A stretch of DNA of 18,599 bases from CAYPUT01 sp046541715 (GTDB lineage Bacteria; Spirochaetota; Spirochaetia; DSM-27196; PWMO01). The stretch is taken from the NCBI GenBank assembly GCA_046541715.1, contig JBKHCS010000056.1, positions 1-18,599 on the forward strand, written 5' to 3'. The position numbers and the translations under genes are program-made. Numbering within the stretch: the first letter of the stretch is position 1; the number at the start of each line of letters is the position of its first letter. A model generated the notes under the pieces. It made no database searches and had not been told where the DNA came from. It saw nothing but the letters and a program-made list of their open reading frames with translations. Below are positions 8,127 through 14,429 of this stretch, piece after piece.

Positions 8127-9202
8127 CCGTTCTCCTCCGGGGAATCCGGGAGCAGCGTCGCCCGGGTGCGCGGCAGGGCCTCCGGGTGTTCCCGTTGCAG
8201 GTAGTCCAAGAGCTTCTCTCGAATCTCGCACCGGAGGTCCCACAATACCGGAGAGCTCCCGGCGCTCATTAGGGCCCGGAGCTCGACGGCCCGTTCGGTC
8301 GCACCGGTAACCTGGAGGACCGACACCTTGCCGTCCCAGTAGGGCGACTCGGAGAGAAGCCGGCGAAGCTCCTCCCGGAGCTCCGGCACCGGAACGGTGT
8401 AATCCGTGTAAAGGTAGACCGTCCCGAGAAGCTCCGCGCTCCGTCGGGTCCAGTTCTGGAACGGCTGCTCGATAAAGAAGGTGATCGGGATAACCAGGCG
8501 GCGCTGGTCCCAGATCTTTACCACGACGTAGGTGAGGGTAATTTCCTCGATACGCCCCCATTCGTTCTCGACGACCACCACGTCGTCGATTCGTATCGGC
8601 TGCGCCAGAGCGACCTGGAGTCCCGCGATAATCAGTCCCAGTGTCCGCTGCGCGGCAATACCGATAACGATACCAACTACCCCCGCCGAGGCCAGGATGG
8701 TCGTCCCGAGTTGCCGGACCGGCTCAAAGCTAATCAGGACCGCCGAGATGCCGAGAATGGCCAGGACCACGGTAACCACCCGGCGAATAATCCGGATCTG
8801 GGTGTGGACCTTCCGGGCCTTGAGGTTGTCTTCCACGGTCACGGGGTACTGCATCAAAAGGTAAGCCTCTCCGGCCGCGATTATCCGGATCGCGAACCAG
8901 CTGACGTCGAGGATCATCAAGATCTTAAACGCGTGGTCCGCGAAGGTCCGGGTCGGGTCCGGTAGACTCGCCAAGGGCAGGGCTACGATCAGCCCGACGA
9001 GGGGAACGAAGAGGCGGATCGGCCCCCGAATCCGGTGGACGATGGTGTGGAAGAAATCCGTCTTGTTGCCGGCGGAGGCTTTCCGGAGGACCGCGTTCGT
9101 TATGTTCGCGACGACGAATCCGGCGACCGCGGAAGCCGTCAGAATCGCTATTGCAAGGAGGTGGGGCTCAAGAATCTGCCACACATCTTCGACAATGCTC
9201 AT
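8123..9202 (-). CDS. MscS-family mechanosensitive ion channel
   Basis: This 359-residue small-conductance-type channel would release solutes across the inner membrane on osmotic downshock. Hydrophobic segments lie at about 14-34, 61-80, 94-112 and 142-158, followed by the pore-lining region at about 165-200. That region has the Gly/Ala-rich ASAGVVGIVIGIAAQRTLG signature and then QPIRIDDVV and NEWGRIEEITLTYVVV, the conserved MscS beta domain with the 'GxVEeIxLRyT' position. A C-terminal cytoplasmic alpha/beta domain follows to about 340. It has more membrane segments than E. coli MscS (three), closer to YbdG/YnaI-like members. The ATG at 9202 lies only 2 nt past the stop of the cinA-like gene with no clear Shine-Dalgarno, suggesting re-initiation. 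The 3' end overlaps ligA by 4 nt. Confidence 0.93.
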   Translation of the reverse strand: MSIVEDVWQILEPHLLAIAILTASAVAGFVVANITNAVLRKASAGNKTDFFHTIVHRIRGPIRLFVPLVGLIVALPLASLPDPTRTFADHAFKILMILDVSWFAIRIIAAGEAYLLMQYPVTVEDNLKARKVHTQIRIIRRVVTVVLAILGISAVLISFEPVRQLGTTILASAGVVGIVIGIAAQRTLGLIIAGLQVALAQPIRIDDVVVVENEWGRIEEITLTYVVVKIWDQRRLVIPITFFIEQPFQNWTRRSAELLGTVYLYTDYTVPVPELREELRRLLSESPYWDGKVSVLQVTGATERAVELRALMSAGSSPVLWDLRCEIREKLLDYLQREHPEALPRTRATLLPDSPEENG

Positions 9203-9204
9203 GG

Positions 9205-9957
9205 CTATTCATCGTCGCCGATCGGACGGGGCTCGTCTACTCCGTCGAGCCATTTCTCGCCCTCCGCCCAGGAGGCCACCCGTTCTTGGAGGGCCTTAAC
9301 CTCCGCCGCGGAGCTACCGGTTATCGACACCTTGGTAAGGTAGCGACGGTCCCGGACGATGGGGTAAGACCCGATGAGCACCGAGGGCTCCGCTTTCTGG
9401 AGGGCCGAGAGCCAGAGGGCCACCGAGGCTTCGTCCGCCGTTAGGTAGACATTTGCGTGGATAAGCGCCTCCCTCTGCGGGAGGAGGGCCACGACCCGGT
9501 GTACCTTCTCTTTGAGCGCTCCGGGGAGCCCCGGCAGTATGAAGCAGTTTCGTACCCGGACGACGGGCCACCGGTTCTCGGGGTTCTCGATAACCTGCGC
9601 CCCTTCCGGGAGGAGGGCCATCCGTTCGACTCCTGGCTCCAGGGTGCCGCCGTGGCGCCGGCCGAGAAACCGCACCATGTCCGGGTTCCGTTCGAGGGGC
9701 AGACCAAAGGCGGCGGCAACGCCCTCGTAGGTAACGTCGTCGTGGGTCGGTCCAACGCCCCCGGTCGTCACGAGGTAGTCGTAACGCTCCGCCAAAGCGG
9801 AAACCGCCGAAGCGATCTCTTCCACCCTGTCCCGAATAATCCGTGCCTCTTCCGGGGCGTATCCCGCAGCGGAAAAATGGCGAATCATGTAGGAGAGATT
9901 TTCCTCGACGACGCGGCCGGTAAGAATTTCGTCTCCGATAACGAGTAGTGAAAGCAT
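9205..9957 (-). CDS. CinA-type molybdopterin-binding-domain protein, short form
   Basis: This 250-residue protein is of the competence/damage-inducible protein A N-terminal type (COG1058, MoCF-biosynthesis fold). It begins LLVIGDEILTGRVVEENLSYM and carries TTGGVGPTHDDVTYEGVA at about 64-81, the signature loop of the MogA/MoeA/CinA fold. FILPGLPGALKEK follows at about 138-150. It ends at residue 250 without the C-terminal nicotinamide-nucleotide amidase (PncC) domain of full-length CinA, so it resembles the stand-alone domain seen in many bacteria and in the N-terminal half of eukaryotic FAD synthases. Its activity is uncertain, perhaps ADP-ribose or nucleotide pyrophosphatase-like. The ATG at 9957 has GGAG 5 nt upstream. 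It is the first gene of the cinA-like > mscS > ligA (> ftsH) run and has its own good promoter. Confidence 0.88.
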   Translation of the reverse strand: MLSLLVIGDEILTGRVVEENLSYMIRHFSAAGYAPEEARIIRDRVEEIASAVSALAERYDYLVTTGGVGPTHDDVTYEGVAAAFGLPLERNPDMVRFLGRRHGGTLEPGVERMALLPEGAQVIENPENRWPVVRVRNCFILPGLPGALKEKVHRVVALLPQREALIHANVYLTADEASVALWLSALQKAEPSVLIGSYPIVRDRRYLTKVSITGSSAAEVKALQERVASWAEGEKWLDGVDEPRPIGDDE

Positions 9958-9971
9958 AGGGACTCCGGTGC

Positions 9972-10001
9972 GTTATAGCGACTAAAAGAAGCCAAGGTCA
10001 A
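9972..10001 (-). promoter_or_regulatory. Sigma-70-type promoter of the cinA-like/mscS/ligA unit
   Basis: On the minus strand, TTGACC (plus 9996-10001) and TATAAC (plus 9972-9977) are separated by 18 nt, each matching consensus at 5 of 6. This is the best promoter I see in the window. The predicted transcription start is near 9965, leaving a leader of only about 8 nt before the ATG at 9957. Its -35 box lies 2 bp from the -35 box of the divergent promoter. Confidence 0.6.
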
Positions 10002-10003
10002 GC

Positions 10004-10031
10004 TTGATTCTTGCGGCTAGATGATTATCTT
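10004..10031 (+). promoter_or_regulatory. Sigma-70-type promoter of the TPR gene
   Basis: TTGATT (10004-10009) and TATCTT (10026-10031) are separated by 16 nt, each matching consensus at 4 of 6. Transcription would start near 10038, giving a leader of about 24 nt that includes the GGAGGGG ribosome site at 10051-10057. It is back to back with the opposite-strand promoter, and a perfect 10-bp palindrome TCAAGCTTGA (9998-10007) spans parts of both -35 boxes. Confidence 0.45.
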
Positions 10032-10061
10032 ACTCGGGTACATCTGCCTTGGAGGGGATTG

Positions 10062-10628
10062 ATGGACTATCTTATCGAAGATGCGAAGAGCCGGATTCAC
10101 GACGGGAACTACGATGCCGCAATCAAACGCCTCAACCTGTTTCTTGCCGAGGAACCGGATAACACCGAGGCTCTTACGCTTATCGGGGTGGCGTTTACCG
10201 AGAACGGTCAAAACGACGAATCCATTGTCGCACTCACCTTTGCCCTAAAGCTCCAGGAGGAGAACGCAGAGGCCCACGAAGCCATTGGGTGTGCGTATCT
10301 CCGGCAGGATCGGTATGCCGAAAGCGGCCGGCACCTCGAGAGGGCCCTCGAGTTAGAGCCGGAAAACGCCTCTATTCTTCGGAATCTCAGCGTTCTCTAC
10401 AGTCAAACCGGGCTCCACCGGAAAAGCTACGAGACCCTCAAGCGGTCCTACGCCCTCAATCCAGATGACTACCTTACCCAGTACGCCCTTTCCTTCGCCT
10501 ACCTGAACGCCGGGGAAGTCGACAAGGCCGGTGCGATGCTTCGGTCTTTAGCCGAGTCGTCGGCTCCCGAAGAGCTCCGCCATCTTGCCGAATCACAATT
10601 GGCAAAGCTCAAACAAAAATCCGCTTAG
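10062..10628 (+). CDS. Tetratricopeptide-repeat (TPR) protein
   Basis: This 188-residue protein is made almost entirely of TPR helices, a protein-protein interaction scaffold. About four repeats are visible, with the usual spacing of small and aromatic residues: NYDAAIKRLNLFLAEEPDN, ALTLIGVAFTENGQNDESI, AHEAIGCAYLRQDRYAESG then HLERALELEPEN, and ILRNLSVLYSQTGLHRKSY then ALNPDD. A further AYLNAGEVDKAGAML repeat follows. No signal peptide or membrane helix is present, so it is likely cytoplasmic. I chose the ATG at 10062 because GGAGGGG (10051-10057) lies just upstream; the frame is open to 10011, but an ATG-like start there has no ribosome site and overlaps the promoter. Specific partners cannot be inferred. 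The gene appears to be monocistronic. Confidence 0.88.
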   Translation: MDYLIEDAKSRIHDGNYDAAIKRLNLFLAEEPDNTEALTLIGVAFTENGQNDESIVALTFALKLQEENAEAHEAIGCAYLRQDRYAESGRHLERALELEPENASILRNLSVLYSQTGLHRKSYETLKRSYALNPDDYLTQYALSFAYLNAGEVDKAGAMLRSLAESSAPEELRHLAESQLAKLKQKSA

Positions 10629-10641
10629 TATCTTGGGGCGA

Positions 10642-10676
10642 GTCCGAGCACGTCGGACGAGTGCACCGATCACTCG
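10642..10676. terminator. Tandem hairpins between convergent ends (possible bidirectional terminator without T-tract)
   Basis: Two perfect stem-loops follow one another 14 nt after the TPR stop: GTCCGA-GCACG-TCGGAC (10642-10658) and CGAGTG-CACCGAT-CACTCG (10658-10676). No run of T follows on either strand, so intrinsic termination would be weak. They sit exactly between the TPR gene and the end of the decayed minus-strand gene. Confidence 0.35.
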
Positions 10677-10683
10677 AGATCGG

Positions 10684-11152
10684 CTATCGGGTGCTCTTAA
10701 CCGGGCAGGCTTGGTTGAGCGCTTCGATGGTATCGCTCTCGATCTCGTTGAGATTAAGCAGGTTGGCTTCGAAGATCGCCTGCATCCTCGGGTGCGAGAA
10801 ACGATGTGCGCTATAGTTGGGAATTGCCCGGAATCGAATACCTCGACCTAGGTGAAGGCATCCGTGTTCAGGGTGTTTCCCTCGGAGAACCGGAAAATCT
10901 TATCCAGAAGCAGACGGTAGGTGGTTCCTCTATCTACCTCCGGGGCGACAAGGGGCGGTACGCCGCCGCCACGCGGGTGCCGTCCCTTTGGAACGTCATG
11001 GGGACCGAAAGCCGCCCTGTTTCCCGGCTGACGCTTCCGGAAGCCTCGAGGCAGTAGAGCTATTCCCAGTCGACGAGGGGCGTGGCCATGTCGACCGTCA
11101 ATCGATTCCATTCCCGCCGGGTGATTTCCGAGATGGTGTGATGATTTTCGAC
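10684..11152 (-). pseudogene. Decayed minus-strand gene of unknown family (frameshifts and a stop)
   Basis: This fills most of the only gene-poor stretch (10629-11262). Reading the minus strand downward, protein-like segments with high third-position GC occur in three frames. The first is VENHHTISEITRREW...TPLVDWE (11152-11063), interrupted by an in-frame TAG. The same frame continues as LYCLEASGSVSRETG...YRPLSP to about 10945. A shifted frame then gives TYRLLLDKIFRFSEGNTLN (ending in TAG near 10848). A third frame gives NYSAHRFSHPRMQAIFEANL and NEIESDTIEALNQACPVKS, ending at a TAG at 10684-10686. Third-position GC by hand count is about 73, 87, 67 and 75%, well above the antisense reading in the first-listed and last segments that I compared. 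I do not recognise the family. A plus-strand alternative (10806-11057) exists and is discussed under rejected items. No start region is identifiable. Confidence 0.4.
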
Positions 11153-11175
11153 TCTTTAGGTCGCGAAAAAGGGGT

Positions 11176-11205
11176 GCGAGCGCCCCGAGTGACCCGGCGA
11201 GCGCC
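11176..11205 (+). repeat. 9-bp direct repeat with 21-bp period upstream of the aminopeptidase gene
   Basis: GCGAGCGCC occurs at 11176-11184 and again at 11197-11205. The 21-bp period is two helical turns, placing both copies on the same DNA face, 58-87 nt upstream of the M29 aminopeptidase start. It could be a regulator-binding site; chance in GC-rich DNA is possible. Confidence 0.35.
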
Positions 11206-11225
11206 TACCGCGGCTTGACGGGGAC

Positions 11226-11255
11226 TTGCTGAGGCGACGGTGACTTTCGTATAGT
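11226..11255 (+). promoter_or_regulatory. Candidate promoter of the aminopeptidase/eda/kdgK unit
   Basis: TATAGT at 11250-11255 (5 of 6 to TATAAT) is preceded 18 nt upstream by a weak TTGCTG at 11226-11231. The end of the -10 box is only 7 nt from the ATG at 11263, so transcription would begin at or next to the start codon. The GGAG at 11258-11261 is only 1 nt from the ATG and too close to act as a normal Shine-Dalgarno. Both facts fit a leaderless mRNA. Confidence 0.4.
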
Positions 11256-11262
11256 CCGGAGC

Positions 11263-12537
11263 ATGACCGATGGTGATAGACGCGCCTACGCGGAGCTCTT
11301 GTTTGCCGCGTGTAACCCCCGGCCGGGGCAGAATCTGCTTCTCTCAGGGGAGCCGGAACACTGGCCCCTTCTTTTGGCGATTGCCGAGGTGGCCTATGAT
11401 TCCGGTATTCGATACGTCGACGTCCAAAGCGTCCCCGGGGCGTTAACCCGGGTTCGGGCCCTCCACTCCCGGGAGAGCTACCTGGCGTATCAGCCCGCAT
11501 CTCGGATGCGTTACTGGAAGAGCCTCGTCGATGAGGAGTGGGCGGTCATAAGCGTTCGCGGTGCAGAAGACCCGGACGCGCTCTCCACGGTCGATTCGGG
11601 GCATCTCGGCATTATCACCGAGGGAGACAGCCGGGCCCGGAAGCCCTTTCGAGACGCCCTGCGGCGGGATCAATTGAACTGGGTCGTCTGTGCCGCCCCG
11701 ACGGTCGGCTGGTCGAAGAAGGTGCTCGGACCCAAAGGCACCCCGGAGGCCCTCTGGGAGATCCTCAAACCCATTCTCCGACTCGACAAAGAGGACCCGG
11801 TAGCCGCGTGGTGGGAGCACCAGGAGACACTCGTGCGCCGCGCAAAGCTCCTTACGGAGCTTCAGCCGGTGTCCCTCCACTTCTCCGGGGGCGGAACCGA
11901 TCTTACCGTCCCAATGAACCGGCACCACAACTGGATGGGAGGCGGAGCGACGAGCGCTAAGGGCCGGCGCTTTAGCCCGAACCTTCCGACGGAAGAGGCA
12001 TTTACGACTCCCTTCTCCGGACGCGGGAAAGCCGGCGCTCCGGCCGGAGTCTCCGGTGGCATTATCACCGGAGCCGAGGGCAGGGTCGTCCTGTCGCGGC
12101 CGGCCCTGGTCCTCGGACAGGTGGTGGAGGGCGCGGTTCTTACCTTCGAGAAGGGTGAAGTAGTATCCGGGACCGCGAAGAAGAGGGCGGAAGCCCTGGA
12201 AACCTTTATCGCCTTGGATGACGGAACCCGCCGAATGGGGGAGATTGCCCTCGTCGACTCCTCGTCGCCTATCTTCCGGTCGAAGACCGTCTTCTTCGAC
12301 ACGCTCCTCGACGAGAACGCCGCCTGCCATTTTGCCCTCGGGTTCGGATATCCCGACGGGGTCGACGGAGGCCTGGAGGCCGACGAGGAGGGGCTCCTGA
12401 GCCTCGGGGTCAACGTGAGCCGTCATCATCTGGACTTTATGTTCGGGCACGCGGAGCTTTCGGTTACGGCCGACCTGGCGGACGGCACGACGACGCCGAT
12501 TATGACCGGGGGGCGCTTTGTCGAAGCGTTTAGATAA
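11263..12537 (+). CDS. M29-family metallo-aminopeptidase (AmpS/aminopeptidase T type)
   Basis: This 424-residue cytoplasmic exopeptidase releases N-terminal amino acids using two divalent metals. Family M29 signatures are all present: NLPTEEAFTTP (240-250, metal-ligand Glu at 244/245), MGEIALVDSSSPI (325-337, ligand E327), DENAACHFALGFGY (350-363, ligand H356 and Y363) and SRHHLDFMFG (386-395, ligand His plus D391). Length matches the family (about 400-420). The frame has a stop at 11230 and no other start before the ATG at 11263, which keeps the full N-terminus (YAELLFAACNPRPGQNLLL). There is no usefully spaced ribosome site; see the adjacent -10 element. It is the first gene of a tight plus-strand unit with eda and kdgK (17-nt gap to the next ATG). 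A peptidase leading a sugar-acid unit is unexpected, and the linkage may be only transcriptional. Confidence 0.93.
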   Translation: MTDGDRRAYAELLFAACNPRPGQNLLLSGEPEHWPLLLAIAEVAYDSGIRYVDVQSVPGALTRVRALHSRESYLAYQPASRMRYWKSLVDEEWAVISVRGAEDPDALSTVDSGHLGIITEGDSRARKPFRDALRRDQLNWVVCAAPTVGWSKKVLGPKGTPEALWEILKPILRLDKEDPVAAWWEHQETLVRRAKLLTELQPVSLHFSGGGTDLTVPMNRHHNWMGGGATSAKGRRFSPNLPTEEAFTTPFSGRGKAGAPAGVSGGIITGAEGRVVLSRPALVLGQVVEGAVLTFEKGEVVSGTAKKRAEALETFIALDDGTRRMGEIALVDSSSPIFRSKTVFFDTLLDENAACHFALGFGYPDGVDGGLEADEEGLLSLGVNVSRHHLDFMFGHAELSVTADLADGTTTPIMTGGRFVEAFR

Positions 12538-12554
12538 GGAATAAGGAGCAGAGC

Positions 12555-13220
12555 ATGGAAAGGCCGAAGGTACCCGAGTTTCAAGCGGTCATCCTAGAGA
12601 ATCCGGTGGTTGCCGTATTGATTGTCGACGACGCCCGGGACGCGGTTCCCCTTGCCGAGGCCCTGGTCGCCGGAGGCGTCAGGAGCATGGAGTTGACCCT
12701 TCGGACGGATGCCGCGTTGGAAGCCTTGGCGGCGATAAAGAAAGGGGTACCCGAGATGACCGCCGGTGTCGGAACGGTAATCTTTCCGGAGCAGGTCAGG
12801 CCGATTGTGGATGCCGGGGCGGACTTCGCGGTCGCCCCCGGTTTCTCCCGGGGAGTCGTCGAGGCGGCCCTAACCCTGGGCCTTCCCTTCGCCCCGGGCA
12901 TCGCCACGCCGTCGGACGTCGAGGCGGCACTACCCTTTGGCTTTCGGGTTCTGAAGTTCTACCCGGCCGAGGCGATGGGCGGGCTTCCCTACCTGAGCGC
13001 TATGACGGCTCCCTACCGCCACCTGGGCTTGAGCTTCGTACCCCTAGGCGGCGTGAACCCCGGCAATCTGAAGGAGTACCTCGGCAGTCCCTTGATCGCA
13101 GCCGTCGGGGGCTCCTGGATCGCGAAACGGGAGCTCATCAGGGCAAAGGATTGGGAGACGATTCGCAGAAATGCATCCGAAGCGACCGCCTTGGCGGCCT
13201 CGGCCGAGGAGGAGGAATAA
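12555..13220 (+). CDS. eda: 2-keto-3-deoxy-6-phosphogluconate/4-hydroxy-2-oxoglutarate aldolase
   Basis: This is a 221-residue class I aldolase, a TIM-barrel trimer, expected to split KDPG into pyruvate and glyceraldehyde-3-phosphate (Entner-Doudoroff and uronate pathways). Visible motifs are SMELTLRTDAALEAL with general base Glu at E46; GVGTVI (71-76); FAPGIATPSDVEAAL; KFYPAEAMGG with Schiff-base lysine K134; PLGGVNPGN (163-171); and AVGGSW (183-188). Length fits the family. Two positions differ from the E. coli-type enzyme I know: PTGG is PLGG and GAGTV is GVGTV; both are near the substrate/phosphate site, so KHG or a related keto-acid substrate is possible. The ATG at 12555 has AAGGAG (12543-12548) with ideal 6-nt spacing. 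It overlaps kdgK by one nucleotide (TAATG). Confidence 0.93.
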   Translation: MERPKVPEFQAVILENPVVAVLIVDDARDAVPLAEALVAGGVRSMELTLRTDAALEALAAIKKGVPEMTAGVGTVIFPEQVRPIVDAGADFAVAPGFSRGVVEAALTLGLPFAPGIATPSDVEAALPFGFRVLKFYPAEAMGGLPYLSAMTAPYRHLGLSFVPLGGVNPGNLKEYLGSPLIAAVGGSWIAKRELIRAKDWETIRRNASEATALAASAEEEE

Positions 13221-14311
13221 TGAAGACCGTCGTCACCTTCGGGGAGATAATGATCCGCCTCGACATGCCGGATTACCGTCGGATTGCCCAGGGTATGCCC
13301 GGTCCGGTCAACACCACCTTTGCCGGAGCTGAGGCCAACGTTGCGGTGTCCCTTTCCTACCTTGGGGGCGAAAGCCGTTTTGTCACCGCGCTCCCGGATA
13401 ATCCCCTAACCGACGCCTGTCTTCGGACCCTTACCGGTCTCGGGGTGGACACGACGGGAATCGTCCGGACTGCTGCCGGGCGTTTCGGGACCTACTACGT
13501 CGAAACCGGAGCCAATCAGCGGCCGAGCTCGGTAATCTACGACCGGGAGCTTTCCTCGGTATCTCTTACCGGGACCGCGACGTATCCCTGGAACGATATC
13601 TTCGCCGGGGCGGGGTGGTTTCACATAACCGGGATAACTCCGGCCCTATCGTCGGTCGCCGCGGAGGTGTCGCTTTTTGCCGTAACCGAAGCGAAAAACC
13701 GGGGGCTCACCGTCTCCTGCGACCTCAACTTCCGGAAAAAACTCTGGAGGTGGGAGCAGGGGCGCTCCCCCGGGGCCCTCGCCGGCGCGACCATGCGCCG
13801 CCTGTTACCGTCGGTCGACCTGCTTATCGCCAACGAAGAGGATGCAGCGAGCGTTTTGGGTATCCAGGCCGAAGAAACCGACATCGAGGCGGGCGTCCTC
13901 GCGGTCTCGAAGTACCCTGACGTCGCCCGGAAGATCGTGACTGAGTTCCCCACCATCCGGATGGTGGCGATAACCCTGCGGGAAAGCTTCTCCGCGACGC
14001 ATAACAATTGGGGCGCTATGCTCTACGATGCCGAAACCGACACCGCGTACTTCGCGCCCCGAGAAGACGGAGTTTACGCCCCCTACGAGATACGTGCCAT
14101 CGTCGACCGGGTCGGTGGGGGTGACTCCTTTGCAGCCGCTCTGATATTCGCCCTCTCGACACCGGAGCTCAAGGCGCCCGAGCACGCAGTTGCCTTCGCC
14201 GCGGCCGCCTCCTGCCTCGCCCACTCGATTCCCGGGGACTTCAACTTCTCGACGAGGCAGGAGGTGGAAGCCCTTATGAAGGGAGCCGCCTCGGGACGGG
14301 TCCTCCGGTAG
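13220..14311 (+). CDS. kdgK: 2-keto-3-deoxygluconate kinase (PfkB family)
   Basis: This 363-residue PfkB-type sugar kinase would phosphorylate 2-keto-3-deoxygluconate to KDPG, the substrate of the neighbouring aldolase. Motifs are TFGEIMIRL (6-14), GAEANVAVSLSYLGG (36-50), FVTALPDNPL, YYVETGANQRPSSVIYDRE, WFHITGITPALS (133-144), SCDLNFRKKLW (166-176), ANEEDAASVLGI (204-215) and the catalytic DRVGGGDSFAAALIFAL with base D302. The GGGDSF version and the GANQRP...YDR stretch are typical of KDG kinases rather than fructokinases or ribokinases. The start is the ATG at 13220, overlapping the eda stop in TAATG with GGAGGA (13211-13216) just upstream, so translation is coupled. The frame is open further upstream within eda, but that part is out-of-frame reading. 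The stop codon lies inside a short duplication. Confidence 0.93.
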   Translation: MKTVVTFGEIMIRLDMPDYRRIAQGMPGPVNTTFAGAEANVAVSLSYLGGESRFVTALPDNPLTDACLRTLTGLGVDTTGIVRTAAGRFGTYYVETGANQRPSSVIYDRELSSVSLTGTATYPWNDIFAGAGWFHITGITPALSSVAAEVSLFAVTEAKNRGLTVSCDLNFRKKLWRWEQGRSPGALAGATMRRLLPSVDLLIANEEDAASVLGIQAEETDIEAGVLAVSKYPDVARKIVTEFPTIRMVAITLRESFSATHNNWGAMLYDAETDTAYFAPREDGVYAPYEIRAIVDRVGGGDSFAAALIFALSTPELKAPEHAVAFAAAASCLAHSIPGDFNFSTRQEVEALMKGAASGRVLR

Positions 14312-14332
14312 AAGGGACCCTCCGGTAGAAGG
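14302..14332 (+). repeat. Imperfect 17-bp tandem duplication covering the kdgK stop codon
   Basis: CCTCCGGTAGAAGG occurs at 14302-14315 and again at 14319-14332, period 17 bp. The first copy contains the kdgK TAG stop (14309-14311). The second copy is noncoding and out of frame. It looks like a slippage duplication. Confidence 0.7.
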
Positions 14333-14349
14333 TCGTCTTTTCGTACCGG
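14322..14349 (+). terminator. Weak hairpin after kdgK
   Basis: CCGGTAGAA (14322-14330) pairs with TTC-G-TACCGG (14340-14349), a 9-bp stem with a one-base bulge and 9-nt loop. There is no T-tract downstream. It could be a partial terminator or a stabilising 3' structure for the upstream mRNA. Confidence 0.3.
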
Positions 14350-14355
14350 CGGGAC

Positions 14356-14385
14356 TTGAACCATCAGATTGGATTCGTACACAAT
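14356..14385 (+). promoter_or_regulatory. Candidate promoter of the transketolase gene
   Basis: TTGAAC (14356-14361) and CACAAT (14380-14385) are separated by 18 nt, each 4 of 6 to consensus. Transcription would begin near 14392 and give a leader of about 38 nt carrying GGAGGG at 14421-14426. It is a weak match, but it is the only plausible pair in the 118-nt gap. Confidence 0.3.
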
Positions 14386-14429
14386 ACACTGAAACACGCG
14401 CGACGCCCAAATCTACCTCTGGAGGGAAT

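Noticed and set aside
8127..8561. Upstream extension of the ligA frame by 145 codons
   Set aside because: It lies inside mscS in another frame and reads as Gly/Pro/Arg-rich low-complexity sequence. The ATG at 8126 with GGAGGA gives a normal LigA N-terminus.
10806..11057. Plus-strand open frame of 83 codons in the gene-poor stretch, with fairly coding-like composition (about 67% GC at third positions)
   Set aside because: It has no ribosome-binding site, and an adjoining plus-strand frame (10585-10851) is less coding-like than its antisense. In segments where the strands can be told apart by third-position GC, the minus strand wins. It remains a possible alternative.
14343..14372. Minus-strand GGTTCAAGTCC followed by CGCCGG, resembling the T-loop and 3' end of a tRNA
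   Set aside because: The T-stem would be GATGG against CCCGC (only 3 of 5 pairs), and no matching 5' acceptor, D-arm or anticodon arm is found upstream. It is neither a tRNA gene nor a convincing att-site remnant.
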